Assembly (NCBI RefSeq): GCF_030269325.1
Contig: NZ_BSTD01000007.1
Coordinates: 434,001-498,000 of the forward strand
Source of the DNA: Amycolatopsis sp. NBRC 101858
GTDB lineage: Bacteria > Actinomycetota > Actinomycetes > Mycobacteriales > Pseudonocardiaceae
Length of the DNA stretch: 64,000 nt
Reading direction: 5' to 3'
Part shown: piece after piece, positions 1 through 7,378 of the stretch
Layout of the letters: each line of letters opens with the position of its first letter
How positions within the stretch are numbered: the stretch's first letter is position 1
The notes under the pieces: generated by a model
Told to the model about the DNA's origin: nothing
Databases searched by the model: none
The model's input: the letters and a program-made list of their open reading frames with translations, nothing else
Translations under genes and position numbers: made by a program

Positions 1-55
1 GTATCGATCGATGCGGAATCTGCTAGGGTCGAGTTCTGCATCGATCGATGCAGAA
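1..55 (+). promoter_or_regulatory. promoter with two ATCGATCGAT palindromic operators
   Basis: Bases 34-55 form a perfect 22-bp palindrome with core TGCATCGATCGATGCA. Bases 1-14 (GTATCGATCGATGC) repeat its central 14 bases with one mismatch. The centres are 37 bp apart. Between them lies TAGGGT (24-29), a good actinomycete -10 box, so the first site would cover the -35 region and the second the transcription start. This is the layout of a repressed promoter for the two genes that follow. The repressor (TetR type is a guess) is not in the window and may lie to the left. Confidence 0.6.
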
Positions 56-78
56 GTGGACGAGATCGGAGGCCGCCG

Positions 79-480
79 ATGTCCGACCTGTGTGCGTTCT
101 ACCTGCGCTACCTGCACGAGCTCAACGCCCACCGGTTCGACCGGATGGCCGGGTTCATCGCCGACCGGACCACCCTCAACGGCGAGCCGGCCACCCGGGA
201 CGACCTCATCGCCGTCCAGCGGGCCGACGTCGACGCGGTTCCCGACCTGCACTGGGAGCTCAAGGACCTCCTCTTCGACGGCGACCGCCTGGCCGCGCGC
301 CTGGTCAACACGGGCACTCCGGTGAAGGAGTGGCTCGGCGTCGCACCGTCCGGCGCCTCGTTCGAGATCGACGAGTACGCCATCTATGAGGTCCGCGACG
401 GACGGTTCGTCCACATGACGGCCCTCCACGACGCCGACGGGCTCCGCCGGCAGCTGACCGAACGAAAGGACACCCCATGA
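79..480 (+). CDS. SnoaL-like / NTF2-fold ester cyclase family protein
   Basis: 133 residues, the usual size of a single-domain SnoaL/NTF2-like protein. The pattern is typical: an N-terminal helix (LCAFYLRYLHELNA), a mid-chain PDLHWELKDLLFDGDRLAARL strand-turn-strand, and EFDEYAIYEVRDGRFVHM-like closing strands. These small barrel proteins bind or isomerise a hydrophobic ligand; the substrate cannot be read from sequence. The stop overlaps the start of the next gene by 4 bases (ATGA), so it is co-translated with the short-chain dehydrogenase, and both lie behind the twin-palindrome promoter. The pair is probably a small inducible detoxification or catabolic unit. Family is fairly certain, function is not. 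Confidence 0.75.
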   Translation: MSDLCAFYLRYLHELNAHRFDRMAGFIADRTTLNGEPATRDDLIAVQRADVDAVPDLHWELKDLLFDGDRLAARLVNTGTPVKEWLGVAPSGASFEIDEYAIYEVRDGRFVHMTALHDADGLRRQLTERKDTP

Positions 481-1163
481 CCGTCACCCTGATCACCGGA
501 GCCAACAAGGGCATCGGTTTCGAGACGGCGAAACAGCTTCTGGCCCAGGGACACACCGTCTACCTCGGCGCCCGCGACGTCGAGCGCGGCGAGAAGGCCG
601 CGGCCGAGCTCGGCGCCCGGTTCGTGCACCTCGACGTGACCGACGACGCGTCGGTGGCCACCGCACTGGCCACGATCGACGCCGCCGAGGGCAGGCTCGA
701 CGTCCTGGTCCACAACGCGGGCGTCCTCGGCAGCGAAGCCCTCGACGGCCCCACCGCACTGCGGGTCTTCGACACCAACGCCGTGGGGATCGTGCGCGTC
801 ACCGAAGCCGCGCTTCCGGTGCTGCGCAAGTCGTCGAACCCCACCGTGGTCACGGTGTCGAGCAGCGCCGGGTCGTTCTGGGCGGTGACCAACCCCGACC
901 GGCCGGAGTTCGGGCTGCCGCTCGCGCTCTACTCCGCGTCCAAGGCGGCGGCCACCATGCTGACGGTCCAGTACGCGAAGTCCCAGCCGGGCATCAAGTT
1001 CAACGCCGTCGAGCCCGGCACGACCGCCACCGACATGACCGCGGCCTTCGGGATCGGCCGCTCCCCGGAAGAGAGCGCCCGGGTCGTGGTGCGCCTGGCC
1101 ACCCTCCCCGCGGACGGCCCCACGGGGACCCTGCAGGACGAAACCGGGGAGCTGCCCTGGTAG
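477..1163 (+). CDS. SDR family NAD(P)-dependent oxidoreductase
   Basis: 228 residues, a classical short-chain dehydrogenase. The N-terminus carries the cofactor motif TGANKGIG (residues 7-14), followed by the structural NAG (in VHNAGVLGS), a catalytic Ser region (VTVSSSAG) and the active-site YSASK. The C-terminus has EPGTTATDM, as in many SDRs. The ANKGIGFETAK start resembles carbonyl-reductase-like SDRs that reduce aldehydes, ketones or quinones with NADPH. It overlaps the SnoaL-like gene by 4 bases and shares its promoter. The substrate is unknown. Confidence 0.85.
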   Translation: MTVTLITGANKGIGFETAKQLLAQGHTVYLGARDVERGEKAAAELGARFVHLDVTDDASVATALATIDAAEGRLDVLVHNAGVLGSEALDGPTALRVFDTNAVGIVRVTEAALPVLRKSSNPTVVTVSSSAGSFWAVTNPDRPEFGLPLALYSASKAAATMLTVQYAKSQPGIKFNAVEPGTTATDMTAAFGIGRSPEESARVVVRLATLPADGPTGTLQDETGELPW

Positions 1164-1474
1164 TCATCCGCGGCGCAGGCCGGTTCCGGCCGTCCCGGTG
1201 AGCACCGAGCCGAACAGCATTCCCGGCAGGGATCGGTGGCTCCGGGCCGCGGCCTCCTCAGCGAGGCCGACCGCCGCCGCGACCTTGCGCATCGCCCAGC
1301 ACGCGCCGGCCGCGGGCAGCCTCGCCGCGCAGTTCCGCCGGCCGACGCGGCCGGACTTGGCGAGCACCGTCCACCTCGGCTCCTGGGAGCGCCCGGTTTC
1401 CACATCCTGAGCAGCCGTGCGGTGACGGCCGCGCTCGGGCTAGCTGTGGAGTACCCGAACCCCAGGGGGCCCGC
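1164..1474. other. intergenic stretch with an ambiguous small reading frame
   Basis: No gene can be called firmly in these 311 bases. A minus-strand frame (1403 down to 1164, 79 residues) is open with high third-position GC, and its stop abuts the stop of the SDR gene. It ends in a short hydrophobic stretch followed by LRRG. A plus-strand frame (1198-1410) has equally good codon bias. Neither resembles a family I know, so a decayed gene fragment is as likely as a real small protein. The start of the downstream CBS-like gene is preceded by a purine-rich AGGGGG. Confidence 0.3.
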
Positions 1475-2842
1475 ATGGCATCCGGCGAAGTCGACGCCTT
1501 CGACTCCGTGCTCGACGCGATCGGCGGGACCCCGCTGATCCGGCTGGCCCGGATCGCGCCGCGCGTCTACGTCAAGGCCGAGTTCCTCAACCCGGGCGGG
1601 AGCGTGAAGGACCGGGCCGCGCTGGCGATGGTGCTCGCCGCGGAACGCTCGGGTGCGCTGCCGCCCGGCGGCCTCATCGTGGAAGGCACCTCCGGCAACA
1701 CGGGCATCGGGCTGGCGATCGTCGCGGCCCAGCGCGGCTACCGGCTCACGGTCGTGGTGCCGGACAAGACCAGCGCGGAGAAGACCGCGATCCTGCGCGC
1801 CTACGGGGCGGAGGTCGTGGTCACCCCCGGTGCGGTGGCGCGCGAAGACCCGGCGCACGTCCGGCAGGTGGCGCGCCGCCTCGCCGCCGAACGCGGGGGC
1901 TGGCTCGCCGACCAGTACGACAACCCCGCGAACCCGGCCGCGCACCGCGAGACCACCGGGCCGGAGATCTGGCGGCAGACGCGCGGCCGGATCACCCACT
2001 TCGTCGCCGGGATCGGCACCGGCGGCACCGTCAGCGGGGCCGGGGCGTACCTCAAGGAGGTCAGCGGCGGCCGGGTCCGGGTGGTCGGCGCGGACCCCGA
2101 GCATTCGGTCTACTCCGGTGGCGACGGCAGCCCGTACCTGGTCGAGAGCATCGGGCACTACCGGCACCCGGACACCGCCGAAGACCTCTGGCCGCAGTCC
2201 TACCACCGCGACGTCCTCGACCGGGTCGAAGCGGTCGGCGACCGCGAATCCATCCTGACCGCGCGACGGCTGGCGCGGGAAGAGGGCCTGCTCCTCGGCG
2301 CCTCGGCCGGGACGGCGGTGGCCGTGGCGCTGCGGCTGGCGGCCGAGGCGGGCCCGGACGACGTGATCGTCGTCGTGGTACCGGACTCCGGCCGGTCGTA
2401 CCTGTCGAAGTACTACGACGACGACTGGGTGCTGCGCCTGGGTTTCCCGGTCGAGCAGGCCGGTGGCCCCACGGTGTCGGACGTCATCGGGCCGCTGCCC
2501 CCGGCGCCGCCAGGGCTGCCGGCGACGGCCTCGGTCGGCGAGGCGCTCGCGGACGGGCATCCCGCCACGCTCCGGCCGGTCGGGCCCCGGGCGTCTGGCC
2601 CGCCGTCGGTCGCGGAGGTGACCGGCACGCTCGACGTCGCCGAGCTCCGCCTGATGCTCACGGCCGGCGTCGCCCGGCCGGCCGACCCGATCGCGGGGTA
2701 CGTCACGGATCCGTTGCCCGCCATCGGAATCGGGGAGAGCCGGGAGGCCGCCCTCGCCCGGCTCGGCACCCACGAGGCCGCCTGGGGCCTCGTCGACGGG
2801 CGGGTCGCCGGGACGATCCACAAAGGACAGCTCGAGTCGTGA
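1475..2842 (+). CDS. cystathionine beta-synthase / cysteine synthase family PLP enzyme
   Basis: 455 residues. Fold-type II PLP enzyme: GGSVKDR with PLP-lysine K45, the substrate loop GTSGNTG (71-77), the phosphate-binding GTGGT (181-185) and GASAGTA (276-281). The segment VVPDSGRSYLSKYYDDDW (302-319) is characteristic of cystathionine beta-synthases rather than plain cysteine synthases. Residues 330-455 form a C-terminal extension of the length of a Bateman (paired CBS) module but weakly conserved, so allosteric control may be altered. It would make cystathionine from serine and homocysteine, or cysteine from an activated serine and sulfide. It begins the organosulfur block; 28 bases separate it from the next monooxygenase, suggesting co-transcription. 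Confidence 0.85.
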   Translation: MASGEVDAFDSVLDAIGGTPLIRLARIAPRVYVKAEFLNPGGSVKDRAALAMVLAAERSGALPPGGLIVEGTSGNTGIGLAIVAAQRGYRLTVVVPDKTSAEKTAILRAYGAEVVVTPGAVAREDPAHVRQVARRLAAERGGWLADQYDNPANPAAHRETTGPEIWRQTRGRITHFVAGIGTGGTVSGAGAYLKEVSGGRVRVVGADPEHSVYSGGDGSPYLVESIGHYRHPDTAEDLWPQSYHRDVLDRVEAVGDRESILTARRLAREEGLLLGASAGTAVAVALRLAAEAGPDDVIVVVVPDSGRSYLSKYYDDDWVLRLGFPVEQAGGPTVSDVIGPLPPAPPGLPATASVGEALADGHPATLRPVGPRASGPPSVAEVTGTLDVAELRLMLTAGVARPADPIAGYVTDPLPAIGIGESREAALARLGTHEAAWGLVDGRVAGTIHKGQLES

Positions 2843-2870
2843 CCTCCCCGCCCGCCCGAAAGGACCGCTC

Positions 2871-3989
2871 ATGCCCGAAGTCCCGCTGTCCGTGCTCGAC
2901 CTCGTCCCGGTCAGCTCCGGGTCCGACGTCGGCGAAGCCGTGCGCAACACCGTCGATCTGGCCCGGCGGGCCGAAGAGTTCGGCTACCACCGCTACTGGT
3001 TCGCCGAACACCACCTCAACCCCGGCGTCGCGGGCGCGTCGCCACCGGTGCTGATCGCCCTGGTGGCCGGGGCGACGAGCACCATCCGGCTCGGCTCCGC
3101 GGGTGTCCAGCTCGCGCACCGGACGCCGTTGGCGACCGTCGAAGAGTTCGGGCTCATCGAGGCACTGCACCCCGGGCGGCTCGACCTGGGACTCGGCCGC
3201 AGCGGCAAGCAGCTCGTCCGCGAATACGCCGCGGCGGCGGCGAGTCCGGCCCCGCCCACCCCAGCCGCCAACGGCCTCCTGATCCCGCCGAAGCCGGACT
3301 TCAGCGGCCTGGCCCGGTCGGCCCGGATCGGCGTGACCTTCGGGCTCCTGCAGCAACCCGGCGCCGAATCACCCGACTACGGCGAGCAGGTCGACGACAT
3401 CCTCGCCCTGCTCGGCGGCACCTACCGCTCCGCCGACGGGGTGGAAGCGCACGCCGTACCGGGCGAAGGCGCGAGCCCGCAGATCTGGATCCTCGGCAGC
3501 AGCGGCGGGCAGAGCGCGTCCGTGGCCGGCCGGAACTCCTTGCGGTTCGCCGCGAACTACCACGTCAGCCCGTCGAGCGTGCTCGAAGCCGTGGACGCCT
3601 ACCGGCGGGCGTTCCGGCCCTCGGCCGAGCTTCCCCGGCCCTACATCGCGGTGTCGGCCGACGTGGTCGTCGCCGAGGACGACGCCACGGCCCGGGAGCT
3701 CGCCTCGGGGTACGGCCTCTGGGTCCGCAGCATCCGCCGCGCCGAGGGCGCGATCCGCTTCCCCACCCCCGGGGAGGCCGCGGCGCACGAGTGGACCGAC
3801 GAGGACCGCGCCCTGGTCGCCGACCGCGTCGGCACCCAGTTCACCGGCTCCCCCGCCACCGTGGCCGCCCGGCTGCGGCAGCTGCGGGAAGCCACCGGCG
3901 CCGACGAGCTCGTCGTCACGACCATCACCCACGCGCACGCGGACCGCGTCCGGTCCTACGAACTGCTCGCCGAGCACTGGAACCGCTGA
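2871..3989 (+). CDS. LLM class flavin-dependent monooxygenase (MsnO8-like)
   Basis: 372 residues with the luciferase-like barrel: SVLDLVPVSSGSD at the start, the family hallmark YWFAEHHLNPGVAGASP, and the H(R)TPLATVEEFG region of the first flavin site. SVLDLVPV with WFAEHH places it in the MsnO8/YhbW-like branch, which oxygenates small sulfur- or carbon-containing substrates using FMNH2 from a separate reductase. GAAAG-like insertions at 120-140 are Ala/Pro-rich. The start has a GAAAGGAC ribosome site just upstream. It follows the CBS-like gene closely and converges on the LysR gene. The substrate is unproven; sulfur scavenging is inferred from neighbours. Confidence 0.8.
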   Translation: MPEVPLSVLDLVPVSSGSDVGEAVRNTVDLARRAEEFGYHRYWFAEHHLNPGVAGASPPVLIALVAGATSTIRLGSAGVQLAHRTPLATVEEFGLIEALHPGRLDLGLGRSGKQLVREYAAAAASPAPPTPAANGLLIPPKPDFSGLARSARIGVTFGLLQQPGAESPDYGEQVDDILALLGGTYRSADGVEAHAVPGEGASPQIWILGSSGGQSASVAGRNSLRFAANYHVSPSSVLEAVDAYRRAFRPSAELPRPYIAVSADVVVAEDDATARELASGYGLWVRSIRRAEGAIRFPTPGEAAAHEWTDEDRALVADRVGTQFTGSPATVAARLRQLREATGADELVVTTITHAHADRVRSYELLAEHWNR

Positions 3990-3996
3990 GCCGGTG

Positions 3997-4824
3997 TCAG
4001 TCACCGAACGCGGCGCGGTGGGCCGCCGCGCAGGTGGGCGGGAGGTCGTCCGGCACGACGACGCTGCCGGTGATCGTCGTCCGCGGCGCGAGCGGGATCG
4101 CCCGCACCCGGGTCGAGCGGATCTCCGCCACCTGGTCGGCGGGCAGCACCGTCCAGGCCCGCGGATCCGCGCCGACCTCGACGATCGTGTCCTGGACCGT
4201 CCCCGCCGGACGGCCCGGCCGCACCGGGACACCGGCTTCGCGCAGCACGGCCGGGTCGTGGACGCGCAGGTCGCCGTCGGCCAGCTCGGCCACGCTCACG
4301 ACCTCGCGGCCGGCGGCGGGGTGCCGCGCGGACACGACCGCGAACAGCGGCTCGGTCCAGGCCGGCAGCACCCGCACCCCGGGTGCCGCGGTCACGCCCC
4401 GGGCCAGCGCCAGGTCGATCTCCCCCTGCCGCAGGGCGTCCAGGCGCTCGGCCGGTGGCAGGTCGACGAGCACGAAGCCGAACGCCGGGGACTGCTCCCG
4501 CAGTGCGTCGATCCCGCGCTCCAGCCGCGCGGTGGCCCCGGCCGCGGTGCCGATGCGCAGGACGCCCGCGGGCCCGGCCGCCGCACTCCGGACCCGGTCC
4601 GCGGCCGCGAGCGCGTCCCGGGCGGCGGCCAGCACCCGGTGCCCGGCCGCGGTCAGCCGGACCCGGCGCGGCGACCGGTCGAACAGCCGCTCCCCCAGCT
4701 CGCGTTCCAGCCGCGCGATCTGCCTGCTGACCGCGGGCTGGGCGATGTGCAGCCGCTGCGCGGCGCGGCCGAAGTGCAGTTCGTCGGCGACCGTGACGAA
4801 GTACCGCAAGGCCCGTAGTTCCAC
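3997..4824 (-). CDS. LysR family transcriptional regulator
   Basis: About 275 residues. The N-terminal winged helix is textbook: VELRALRYFVTVADELHFGRAAQRLHIAQPAVSRQIARLE, followed by an effector domain with two sub-lobes. The GTG at 4824 is preferred because LysR proteins normally begin one or two residues before ELRxLRYF; an ATG 54 bases upstream would add an unusual tail. It is divergent from the F420-type LLM gene at 4920 with 95 bases between, where LysR regulators normally bind, and convergent with the MsnO8-like gene. It probably controls one or both flanking monooxygenases in response to sulfur supply or a substrate (inference). Confidence 0.85.
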   Translation of the reverse strand: MELRALRYFVTVADELHFGRAAQRLHIAQPAVSRQIARLERELGERLFDRSPRRVRLTAAGHRVLAAARDALAAADRVRSAAAGPAGVLRIGTAAGATARLERGIDALREQSPAFGFVLVDLPPAERLDALRQGEIDLALARGVTAAPGVRVLPAWTEPLFAVVSARHPAAGREVVSVAELADGDLRVHDPAVLREAGVPVRPGRPAGTVQDTIVEVGADPRAWTVLPADQVAEIRSTRVRAIPLAPRTTITGSVVVPDDLPPTCAAAHRAAFGD

Positions 4825-4919
4825 CGGTGCTCCCCTGGGCTGGGACGATGCCTCCAGGTTATCGCTGCGCGTCGGCACTGGCGCTGGTTCGCGGCGGCCC
4901 GCGGTGCTGGAGTCGGCTC

Positions 4920-5756
4920 ATGAACCTCGATCCCGGTCTGCTCGGCGCCCACCTGCGCGAGCACGAAGTGACCCCGGAAAGCGCCGCCGAAGTCGAGCGG
5001 GCCGGCTACGGCACGCTCTGGCTGGACGCCTCGCCGCCCGCCGATCTCGCCTTCGCCGAGGCGCTGCTCGACGCCACCACGCGGCTGGTCGTCGGCACGA
5101 GCGTGGTGAACGCGTGGACCGCCGACGCGGAGACGGTCGCCGCGTCCTACCACCGGATCGTCGCGAAGCACCCCGGCCGCTTCCTGCTGGGCGTCGGCAT
5201 CGGGCACCGCGAAGTCCACGCCGAGTACGCCTCGCCGTACGCCAAGCTGGTGTCCTATTTGGACGCATTGGCCGACGCCGGTGTGCCGTCCGTGATCGCC
5301 GCGCTCGGGCCGCGGATGCTGCGGCTGGCCCGCGACCGCACCGCGGGCACCGTCCCCTGCATGGTCACGCCGGAGCACACGCGGCGGGCGCGGTCGGTCC
5401 TCGGCGCGGGAAAACTCGTGCTGCCGGGCCATTTCGCCCTGGTCGAGCCGGCCCCGGACCGGGCGCGCGCGATCGCGCGATCGGCCCCGCCCGGGACCGC
5501 GCTGGGCGTCACCAACTACGCGAGCAACCTCCGCCGGCTCGGCTTCACCGACGAAGACCTCGCCGACGGCGGCAGCGACCACCTCATCGACGCCCTCGTC
5601 GCCCACGGCGACGCGCCCACCGTCGCGAGGCGGCTGCTGGCCCACCGGGACGCGGGCGCGGACCAGGTCGGCGTCTACCCCCTCGGCGACGACCCGATCG
5701 CGACACTGCGCGCGGTCGCCGAACCGGTATTCGCGCTTACTCGGGCAGCCGGTTGA
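4920..5756 (+). CDS. LLM class F420-dependent oxidoreductase (TIGR03620-like)
   Basis: 278 residues when started at the ATG at 4920 (MNLDPGLLGAHLREHE); an upstream in-frame start would overlap the LysR promoter and adds low-complexity sequence. The luciferase-like barrel is shorter than SsuD. VGTSVVNAWTADAETVA, HPGRFLLGVGIGH and a C-terminal DAGADQVGVYPLGDDP are typical of actinobacterial F420-dependent LLM enzymes. These use F420 or F420H2 for hydride transfer to varied substrates. It is divergently transcribed from the LysR gene and followed by a repeat-filled intergenic stretch, so it is likely monocistronic. The substrate is unknown. Confidence 0.8.
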   Translation: MNLDPGLLGAHLREHEVTPESAAEVERAGYGTLWLDASPPADLAFAEALLDATTRLVVGTSVVNAWTADAETVAASYHRIVAKHPGRFLLGVGIGHREVHAEYASPYAKLVSYLDALADAGVPSVIAALGPRMLRLARDRTAGTVPCMVTPEHTRRARSVLGAGKLVLPGHFALVEPAPDRARAIARSAPPGTALGVTNYASNLRRLGFTDEDLADGGSDHLIDALVAHGDAPTVARRLLAHRDAGADQVGVYPLGDDPIATLRAVAEPVFALTRAAG

Positions 5757-5803
5757 TCCTCACAGTGGCGTGAAGGTCCGGTCGGCCGGACTGGCGTTGG
5801 ACG

Positions 5804-6044
5804 GCGTGACGATCGTCGTCGGCGGTGACTGCGCCCCCCGCACCCTTCGGCACCCGGCACTCTGCCGGCCGGGGCGGCCCGGCCGGATCGAACCCCCCGG
5901 CTTGCCGAGGTCCGGCGGCGCTGCCCGAGCCCAGCGTGACGATCGTCGTCGGCGGTGGCCGAGCCCGCCGCACGCTTCGGCACCCGGCAGGCCGGGCCGA
6001 ATCACCGGCTCACCGAGATCCGGCGGCGCTGCCCGAGCCCAGCG
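5804..6044. repeat. intergenic tandem repeat, two degenerate units
   Basis: This lies in the 316-base gap 5757-6072, where no gene is supported. A 24-base segment beginning GCGTGACGATCGTCGTCGG occurs exactly at 5804-5827 and 5934-5957. Each copy is followed by CGCAC(C/G)CTTCGGCACCCGGCA and ends with a nearly identical 30-base segment containing CCGGCGGCGCTGCCCGAGCC at 5907-5936 and 6015-6044. The first unit is about 130 bp and the second about 110 bp, with an internal deletion. The units contain GACGATCGTC-type dyads and could fold in RNA. Frames through them are not protein-like. Confidence 0.6.
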
Positions 6045-6072
6045 ACGCGCCCCACCCGAGGAGGTGACCGGC

Positions 6073-7215
6073 TCAGGCCAGGATCGACCGTCCCAAGCCG
6101 GTGAGCACCGCGTCGTCCTGGGGCGTGTGGACGCGGCTGCACAGCACGTCGCGGTAGTGGCGCTGCAGGGGGTTGCCGTGCGTCAGCCCCGGGTTGCCGG
6201 CCAGGGCGACCGCCTGCTCGACCGCCTCGATGAGCAGCCGGGTCGCGAGCACCTTCGCGACACCCGCGTGCGCCGCCGCATCGGGGTCGCCCTCGTCGAC
6301 GCGGCGGGCAAGCCCGAACAGGATCTCCTGCGCGCCGGTGATCCGGGCGGCGATCTCGCCCACGCCCGCCTGGAACCGCGGCAGCGTGGCCAGCGGCTTG
6401 CCCAGCCCGCTCGGGACGCGCTCGCGCAGGAACCCGGTGAGCCAGTCCAGCGCGTTGCGCGCCACGCCGAGGTACAACGCGGGCAGTGCCAACGGGAACG
6501 TCGGCACCGGCGGCCGCTGGGTGTCCGGTGTGGACAGTCCGGCGGTGGCGCCCTCGGCCACCGGCACGTCGGTGAACACCACGTCGTGGCTCGCGCTCGC
6601 GCGCAGCCCGAGGTGGTCCCACGTCGGCTCGATCGCGATGCCCGGCGCGTCGGCCCGCACCAGGAACCCGCCGACGCGCGGCTCCGGCTCGTCGGTCCGG
6701 GCCCAGACCACCAGCCACCGGAGGCCCACCGAGCCGGTCGAGTAGATCTTGCGGCCGGACAGCCGCCAGCCGTCCGCGGTCCGGCGCGCGACCGTCGCGG
6801 GCAGGCCACCGCGCGTCGGCGACCCCAGCTCGGGTTCGACGCGCAACGCGTTGATCAGCACCGGTCGCGAGCCGGATTCCGCGAGCACTTCCCGGTAGAC
6901 CTCGTCCGGCCAGGCCGGGTCGAGTCCTTGCCCCGCGTGGACGAACAGCGTCATCGCGGTCACCAGCGCGACCGACGGATCACCGCGCCCCAGTTCGGCA
7001 AGCAGCCGCGCGGTGTCGAGCACCCCGGCGCCGGGACCGCCGTAACGCGGGTGCACGGTCGTCGTCAGCAACCCGGCCGCGTGCACGAGCTCGACGCCCT
7101 CGTGCGGGAACGTCGCCTCGCGGTCGTGTTCGCCCGCACGCGACGCCAGCGCGGCCACGACCGACGGCAACGCGGCGAGGTCGGGCGGCGGCACGGTGGC
7201 GACGGTCGTGGTCAC
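6073..7215 (-). CDS. acyl-CoA dehydrogenase-fold monooxygenase (SfnB/DszC-like)
   Basis: 380 residues from a GTG at 7215, which has GGAGG 6-10 bases upstream; an earlier ATG at 7299 lies in the divergent promoter. It has the acyl-CoA dehydrogenase three-domain plan: a helical N-terminus, a beta-domain with LSGRKIYSTGS and GFLVRADAPGIAIEPTWDHLGLRAS, and a C-terminal helical bundle. The ending HYRDVLCSRVHTPQDDAVL is the signature of the SfnB/DszC group, in which the fold is used by reduced-flavin monooxygenases acting on sulfones, sulfoxides or thiophenes. It is divergent from the SsuD-like gene at 7379, so both are probably co-regulated by the site at 7280-7300. Confidence 0.75.
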   Translation of the reverse strand: MTTTVATVPPPDLAALPSVVAALASRAGEHDREATFPHEGVELVHAAGLLTTTVHPRYGGPGAGVLDTARLLAELGRGDPSVALVTAMTLFVHAGQGLDPAWPDEVYREVLAESGSRPVLINALRVEPELGSPTRGGLPATVARRTADGWRLSGRKIYSTGSVGLRWLVVWARTDEPEPRVGGFLVRADAPGIAIEPTWDHLGLRASASHDVVFTDVPVAEGATAGLSTPDTQRPPVPTFPLALPALYLGVARNALDWLTGFLRERVPSGLGKPLATLPRFQAGVGEIAARITGAQEILFGLARRVDEGDPDAAAHAGVAKVLATRLLIEAVEQAVALAGNPGLTHGNPLQRHYRDVLCSRVHTPQDDAVLTGLGRSILA

Positions 7216-7279
7216 GAAGTCCTCCGGAGGGGTCGGCGAGCGGGGAGACGATAAGCCGCCCGGACCGCTCGCGGCCAGC

Positions 7280-7300
7280 GGCGTCCACCAAATGGACACC
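7280..7300. promoter_or_regulatory. palindromic operator in the divergent sulfur-gene promoter
   Basis: GGCGTCCA (7280-7287) and TGGACACC (7293-7300) form 8-bp inverted arms with one mismatch and a 5-bp spacer. The site lies in the 163-base gap between the SfnB-like gene (minus) and the SsuD-like gene (plus). A TTGACA element follows at 7314-7319 and a TACCGT -10-like box at 7343-7348; their spacing is longer than ideal, so which -35 is used is uncertain. The Rrf2 regulator encoded downstream or the LysR protein are the local candidates to bind here. Confidence 0.45.
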
Positions 7301-7378
7301 TGAAGATGCCCAATTGACAGGGCGACCGCGGATGCCGTTCCCTACCGTTGCGTTTGTCTTGCGGCGAAAGGAAAGCAG

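Noticed and set aside
929..2950. A long open minus-strand frame across the CBS-like gene
   Set aside because: It is the shadow of a high-GC gene; its translation is Arg/Gly/Pro/Ala-rich with no domain, while the plus strand gives a clear PLP enzyme.
5804..6044. CRISPR array
   Set aside because: Only two long degenerate units, no uniform short repeats with unique spacers and no cas genes.
5757..6072. Possible small genes in the repeat stretch
   Set aside because: All frames are low-complexity Arg/Pro/Gly sequence and repeat with the DNA; no ribosome site.
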